A stretch of DNA of 21,461 nucleotides from a virus. The DNA is taken from positions 1 through 21,461 of the IMG/VR virus record IMGVR_UViG_3300008113_001711, one strand, 5' to 3'. The notes under the pieces are model-generated. The model searched no databases and had not been told where the DNA came from. It saw only the letters and a list, made by a program, of their open reading frames with translations. This document shows, one piece after another, positions 18,406-21,461 of this stretch. Made by a program: the position numbers and the translations under genes. Every line of letters starts with the position of its first letter. Within the stretch, counting starts at the first letter, position 1.

Positions 18406-18678
18406 CAAAGGTACTTAAAGGTACTCGTAGCTTCCAAATACTCTCAAAAGGTACTTGTTTCTCATTTTAGAGGAAAAACCACTGTGTTGATTAGATACCC
18501 CTATCATAAAAAAAAATAAAGTTATCCCCCCCACTACATAGTACAAAACAGACTAAACCTATACTGTGATTAGGTTTTATTGATTTTTAAACAGTATTTA
18601 AACTGTCCCAAAAATTTAAAACCCTTGATATGACTGAATCTTATTGATTTTTACTGAGTAGTACAGGTTAGGTGTCAC
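18406..18678 (-). repeat. IR2, right arm of large inverted repeat
   Basis: Reverse-complement partner of 17429-17698, ending TTAGGTGTCAC. The loop (17699-18405, about 700 bases) holds the promoter and hairpins listed and no convincing ORF; a GTG-started frame at 18325-18519 runs into this arm and is not called. TAGGTGTCAC is repeated outside the element at 18801-18810, before the gene at 18830. Confidence 0.9.
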
Positions 18679-18769
18679 ATTCTAAGTATCAAAAAGGGGT
18701 TCACACTTGTTCAGGAATAGATTTAAGGTTAACTATTAAAGGGGTTAACTGAGCGAATAAAGACAGATT

Positions 18770-18799
18770 TTGACAAATATAGTTATGTAAACTTAAAAT
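18770..18799 (+). promoter_or_regulatory. Candidate promoter for 18830-19318
   Basis: TTGACA (18770-18775), 18 bases, TAAAAT (18794-18799). TAGGTGTCAC, the same as the IR2 outer end, overlaps the expected transcription start. Confidence 0.5.
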
Positions 18800-18829
18800 T
18801 TAGGTGTCACAGTTGAGGTAATTTTTTCG

Positions 18830-19318
18830 ATGAAAGCAAAAACAAATAAAACCAAAGAAGAAATCAAAACACAGACAGAAACGTTGTTTGAAATCTATAA
18901 GCTAGGGGGAGTATCGGTTAGAAGTTTAGCTGAAAGATATGGAATCCCGTGGACAACATTAAGAGACAGATTTAAAAATAGGTATGGAAAAATCTATACA
19001 AAGTATAGGGCAGATGAGGGTACGGTGCATGGAATCATAAAAGAACACTTGACCAAATTAAAAGGAAAACAATTAAAGGAGGTTTCTGATTGGTATAAAG
19101 AACATAAACAGGAATTATTGTTAATGTCGTTAGATGACCAATTAAACCCAAATAGTACGAAAATATACACAGAACATCGTATGGATACGGAAACAAAAGC
19201 TCAATGCAGATTGCCGTATAGTTTAGGAGATTCCCCATATTTAACTGGAAAATATGAACCAACAATTGATGGTGAAGAAATAGAAGGGGATTTGCCAATA
19301 TCTTGGTGGACAGATTGA
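18830..19318 (+). CDS. Helix-turn-helix protein, terminase-small-subunit-like
   Basis: 162 residues, Lys-rich. Residues 27-51 (GVSVRSLAERYGIPWTTLRD RFKNR) are a Psq-type helix-turn-helix, as in phage terminase small subunits and some resolvase-like or replication-associated DNA-binding proteins. The remainder (HGIIKEHLTKLKGKQLKEVS, then a charged part with a DGEEIEGDLPISWW end) is not recognised. The ribosome binding site is modest (TTGAGG, 11 bases before ATG). It starts 150 bases outside IR2, so it could be the protein that acts on that element. No large terminase subunit is in the window, so the phage reading is unproved. Confidence 0.6.
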   Translation: MKAKTNKTKEEIKTQTETLFEIYKLGGVSVRSLAERYGIPWTTLRDRFKNRYGKIYTKYRADEGTVHGIIKEHLTKLKGKQLKEVSDWYKEHKQELLLMSLDDQLNPNSTKIYTEHRMDTETKAQCRLPYSLGDSPYLTGKYEPTIDGEEIEGDLPISWWTD

Positions 19319-19406
19319 TAAAATCGCCCAAATTGATATGTAGGTGCGAAACGTTTAGACGTTTACCCCAAATTCCACGTTATTTTTTAAAGTAGGTGAT
19401 TCAAAT

Positions 19407-19706
19407 ATGCCTTTAGTTTATACCCCCGCAGTCAAAGGGGGAGCAAATCCAGCCAGTGGTAGCTATCTACTTGACCCCCAATATGTAAATAGTGGTGTAG
19501 ATATTCTCCGGGCAACCTATGGTTACAATATTAATGGTTCGGCAAATGCTGACCAATTATTGCAACGAGACGCTATTTTAGCTATTCTTGAATTTGCTCT
19601 TAAAGATACCGCTTTTGTAAATGCTATTCAGGCTGTTGCGGCTGGTGCTGGGGTCACTACTCCTGCTAGTTTTGTTAGCGCCTGTGTGACTAAACTTACA
19701 GCTTAG
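19407..19706 (+). CDS. Unknown small Ala/Val-rich protein, 99 residues
   Basis: Begins MPLVYTPAVKGGANPASGSY, then LLDPQYVNSGVDILRATYGYN and an Ala-rich helical second half (DAILAILEFALKDTAFVNAI onward) ending in FVSACVTKLTA. AGGTGA lies 7 bases before the ATG, a good start. No signal peptide. The composition is more balanced than the surrounding AT-rich ORFs. It reads like a small structural or virion-type protein, but I recognise no family. A terminator follows at 19731-19761. Confidence 0.7.
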   Translation: MPLVYTPAVKGGANPASGSYLLDPQYVNSGVDILRATYGYNINGSANADQLLQRDAILAILEFALKDTAFVNAIQAVAAGAGVTTPASFVSACVTKLTA

Positions 19707-19730
19707 TTTGCTCCTGTGTTTTTCTCAAAA

Positions 19731-19761
19731 AGCCAATTCTGTAGGGGATTGGCTCTTTTTT
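19731..19761 (+). terminator. Terminator after 19407-19706
   Basis: AGCCAAT pairs with ATTGGCT around a 10-base loop and is followed by CTTTTTT. Confidence 0.8.
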
Positions 19762-19775
19762 AAGGATAAAAAAAA

Positions 19776-19946
19776 ATGGAATTAATTTTATTAACTGGCT
19801 TGATTTTAGGTTTTTTTATCGTTTTGTTTGGTATGTTTTTAGTGACAGTGATTGCCATTAACAAAAAAGATGAAGAAGACTTTGCGCCAACAATGGACGA
19901 TGAGATTGATAATTTTATCATGATGAGTCAAGCGAATGATAACTGA
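19776..19946 (+). CDS. Small single-helix membrane protein, 56 residues
   Basis: ATG at 19776 opens 56 codons to TGA at 19944-19946. One N-terminal transmembrane helix (residues 2-28, ELILLTGLILGFFIVLFGMF onward) is followed by an acidic cytoplasmic-type tail (KKDEEDFAPTMDDEIDNFIM). AAGGA precedes the ATG by 10 bases. It ends 18 bases before the convergent FGE-fold gene. The size and layout resemble small phage or plasmid membrane proteins; no function can be assigned. Confidence 0.6.
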   Translation: MELILLTGLILGFFIVLFGMFLVTVIAINKKDEEDFAPTMDDEIDNFIMMSQANDN

Positions 19947-19964
19947 TAAATAGCTAATTAGTAA

Positions 19965-20597
19965 TTAATTGTCACAGACTACCCGAAAACCATAGTTAAA
20001 ATCTGAGATGGAGTGATGGAGAAAGCCTCGGTAGGGGCAATAGCAGTTAATTTCATCGTTAACCCAAGAGCCTCCCCGACGCACGACAATATCTTTGTAA
20101 GATTTATTGCTAATTTCTATCCAAGCACTGCCGTCTGTTGGTGCGCCGCCATAACTAGCGCACCATTCCCAAACATTACCAATCATGTCATAAAGTCCCC
20201 AATTATTAGGCTTTTTTTGCCCTACGGGATGGGTTGTTCCCTGAGAATTTCTGAAATACCAAGCGTAGTCTCCTAACTCATTAGCATCATTGCCATAATA
20301 AAAGCGAGTAGTAGTACCAGCCCGACAAGCATATTCCCATTGGGCTTCCGTTGGTGGGCGATAGGTTTTCCCTGTTATTTGACTTAATTTCTGACAAAAA
20401 GCTTGAGCGTCGTCAAAACTGACTTGTTCTACTGGATTTTGTGGATTGTTTTTGAAATAAGAGGGGTTGGTTCCCATTACAGACTGATATTGTGCCTGAG
20501 TCACTGGATATTTCCCAAAATTAAAATTTGCATTGGGAATTTGAACTAAGTCAATTGAGCTTAGACAAGCAGATAGGGTTAGAGTATGGTTAGTCAT
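19965..20597 (-). CDS. FGE-sulfatase-fold (C-type-lectin-like) protein, candidate DGR target
   Basis: 210 residues of the formylglycine-generating-enzyme/sulfatase-modifying-factor fold: GKYPVTQAQYQSVMG (28-42), NPVEQVSFDDAQAFCQKLS (54-72), YRPPTEAQWEYACRAGTTT (79-97), GLYDMIGNVWEWC (134-146), RRGGSW (173-178) and GFRVVC (203-208). True FGE uses two Cys in the segment after GGS; only one aligned Cys seems present, so sulfatase activation is unlikely. The stretch between GGSW and GFRVVC (VNDEINCYCPYRGFLHH onward) departs from the usual R/N-rich consensus. That is exactly the part varied in retroelement-diversified receptors, where the fold displays ligand-binding loops. No template repeat or reverse transcriptase is in the window. 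ATG overlaps the TGA of the upstream gene (ATGA), so the two are translationally coupled. Confidence 0.8.
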   Translation of the reverse strand: MTNHTLTLSACLSSIDLVQIPNANFNFGKYPVTQAQYQSVMGTNPSYFKNNPQNPVEQVSFDDAQAFCQKLSQITGKTYRPPTEAQWEYACRAGTTTRFYYGNDANELGDYAWYFRNSQGTTHPVGQKKPNNWGLYDMIGNVWEWCASYGGAPTDGSAWIEISNKSYKDIVVRRGGSWVNDEINCYCPYRGFLHHSISDFNYGFRVVCDN

Positions 20598-21019
20598 TTT
20601 TTTTTTGGTTTAATCAAAGAATCGATTGTGTTGATTGCTTTGATTATAACAGATAAATCGGTAGTAGTGTGCAAAGAAAGATTTTCAGACCATTGGTAAA
20701 TGGCTTTTACCTGTTTTTTTAGGCGAAGGATGCGGGAATAGTTCTCGTAGAGCTTTTGAATAGCCTCAGTAACTAAAACAGCATCGACACCACCATAAGA
20801 ACCGTGAAAATGATAGAAAGCAATGCCGTCTTGATAATAAGGTGTACGGTCGAGGGTAAACACGACATCTTTGAGTCTTTGGCTATTGGTACAGAAAGCA
20901 CGACAGCGTTTAGCAGATACATGGTCAATATGGAATATATTAAAATATTCGCTCCCACATGATTTTCCAGCAAAACCTATACTTGCAACTTTGTCACCAA
21001 TATTTAATAATTTAGACAT
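20594..21019 (-). CDS. Unknown protein coupled to the FGE-fold gene
   Basis: 141 residues from the ATG at 21019, preceded by GGAGGA at a 7-base spacing; a longer in-frame start at 21091 has no ribosome binding site and overlaps the upstream gene, so I reject it. The first half is compact with several aromatic residues and Cys (KSCGSEYFNIFHIDHVSAKR, RAFCTNSQRL, YHFHGSYGGVDAV). The second half is helical and Lys-rich, ending SLIKPKKK. It overlaps the gene upstream by 8 bases and the FGE-fold gene by 4, so the three are one operon and probably act together. It is not recognisably an Avd protein. Confidence 0.7.
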   Translation of the reverse strand: MSKLLNIGDKVASIGFAGKSCGSEYFNIFHIDHVSAKRCRAFCTNSQRLKDVVFTLDRTPYYQDGIAFYHFHGSYGGVDAVLVTEAIQKLYENYSRILRLKKQVKAIYQWSENLSLHTTTDLSVIIKAINTIDSLIKPKKK

Positions 21020-21461
21020 CAGAAAAATCCTCCAAAATTTGATTAAATGTTTGAACTTCCAAAAGTTTAAGTTCAGTTTCAGAAAAAACAAGGTCTTTAG
21101 ATTTAGAAGGCGACAAACTGTTTAAAGTTTCAAATAGCCGAGTTAAAGTCTCAAAAACTTTTAAATTTTGGCGAAAGTTATCAGAATTTAAAAAGTCAGA
21201 TTGGCTTCTTAAACAGTTAAGATACCGTTTGATTTTGAGATTTAAGGCTGATTGAAGGTATTCTATTTTACAGACTTCATCCCATAGCCACAGATAGTCG
21301 AAGCTAGAAGAGAAAGCAGGGTGAGGTTTTCCTCTCCAATTAGCTATAAATCTGGATTCATGAGAGACTAAGGTACGATAAACTGTGTATTTAGACGATT
21401 GTTGGTAGTCATTATTGTCAAAAGGTTGAATATAGGCAAGTTTAGGGGTAACTGAGTGTAC
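21012..21461 (-). CDS. Unknown protein, 5' end outside window
   Basis: 149 codons are visible from the right edge to the TAA at 21014-21012, open from the first base, so the gene starts outside. It contains YIQPFDNNDYQQSSKYTVYR, FIANWRGKPHPAFSSSFDYL, a WLWDEVCKIEYLQSALNLKI helical stretch and an acidic helical end (QTFNQILEDFSDV). The composition is aromatic-rich then helical. No family recognised. It overlaps the next gene by 8 bases, in an operon with the FGE-fold protein. Confidence 0.65.
   Translation of the reverse strand, partial: VHSVTPKLAYIQPFDNNDYQQSSKYTVYRTLVSHESRFIANWRGKPHPAFSSSFDYLWLWDEVCKIEYLQSALNLKIKRYLNCLRSQSDFLNSDNFRQNLKVFETLTRLFETLNSLSPSKSKDLVFSETELKLLEVQTFNQILEDFSDV

Noticed and set aside
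18325-18519. GTG-started Lys-rich ORF of 64 codons
   Set aside because: It overlaps the inverted-repeat arm for most of its length, the AGGAG is directly against the start, and no counterpart exists in IR1.
20013-21125. ORFs antisense to the FGE-fold and coupled genes (20013, 20773, 20871)
   Set aside because: Shadows of three firmly overlapping minus-strand genes with good ribosome binding sites.

Overview
The window is AT-rich bacterial DNA, most likely from a low-GC cyanobacterium and most likely from an accessory replicon (plasmid, prophage-like island or genomic island). This is inferred from the dense run of small orphan genes, a cyanobacterial-looking P-loop ATPase fragment, intergenic heptanucleotide repeats like the cyanobacterial STRR class, and a formylglycine-generating-enzyme-fold protein of the kind used as target by cyanobacterial diversity-generating retroelements. 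I see no rRNA, tRNA, CRISPR array, integrase, reverse transcriptase or complete transposase.

Layout. (1) 2-556: 3' part of an unrecognised plus-strand gene with a terminator. (2) 632-1512: a large noncoding inverted-repeat element (arms about 190 bp) with a central promoter and small hairpin. (3) 1.6-6.75 kb: nine small minus-strand genes in an unusual array. Nearly all share the same promoter-leader (TAGACA-N17-CATAAT, then AGGAGTTCC before the start). Most share the sequence that supplies the stop codon (TAAATGTCAA). They are separated by about 32 copies of a 24-bp dyad (TGTGMCA-N10-TGGCACA), often at 57-58 bp spacing. Genes are duplicated (two HigA-like antitoxins, two KTSC proteins, two copies of an unknown WFRILGQDW family) and at least two are visibly chimeric. 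(4) 6.8-15.6 kb: about 20 further small, mostly acidic minus-strand genes. Many have a TTGACA-N17-CATAAT promoter with a degenerate copy of the same dyad upstream. One plus-strand gene for a ferritin-like di-iron protein interrupts this run. (5) 15.6-16.6 kb: gene-free, T-rich, with several tandem repeats and two Fur-box-like palindromes. (6) 16.6-17.2 kb: an orphan gene flanked by 12-bp inverted repeats, then a truncated ribbon-helix-helix-like ORF. (7) 17429-18678: a second, larger inverted-repeat element related to the first, with a central hairpin of the same architecture but a different stem sequence. (8) 18.8-19.95 kb: plus-strand genes, including a helix-turn-helix/terminase-small-subunit-like protein. 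(9) 19.96-21.46 kb: a translationally coupled minus-strand operon ending in the FGE/C-type-lectin-fold protein.

How it may fit together. The dyad upstream of most minus-strand promoters suggests one DNA-binding regulator controls the whole set. The fixed leader and fixed stop junction in region 3 suggest exchange of gene bodies between constant flanks by recombination, an integron-like outcome without visible attC sites or integrase. The two inverted-repeat elements bracket about 16 kb and could be replication origins, mobile-element ends or RNA-encoding elements. These functions are inference; the repeats, junctions, duplications and chimeras are read directly from the sequence.
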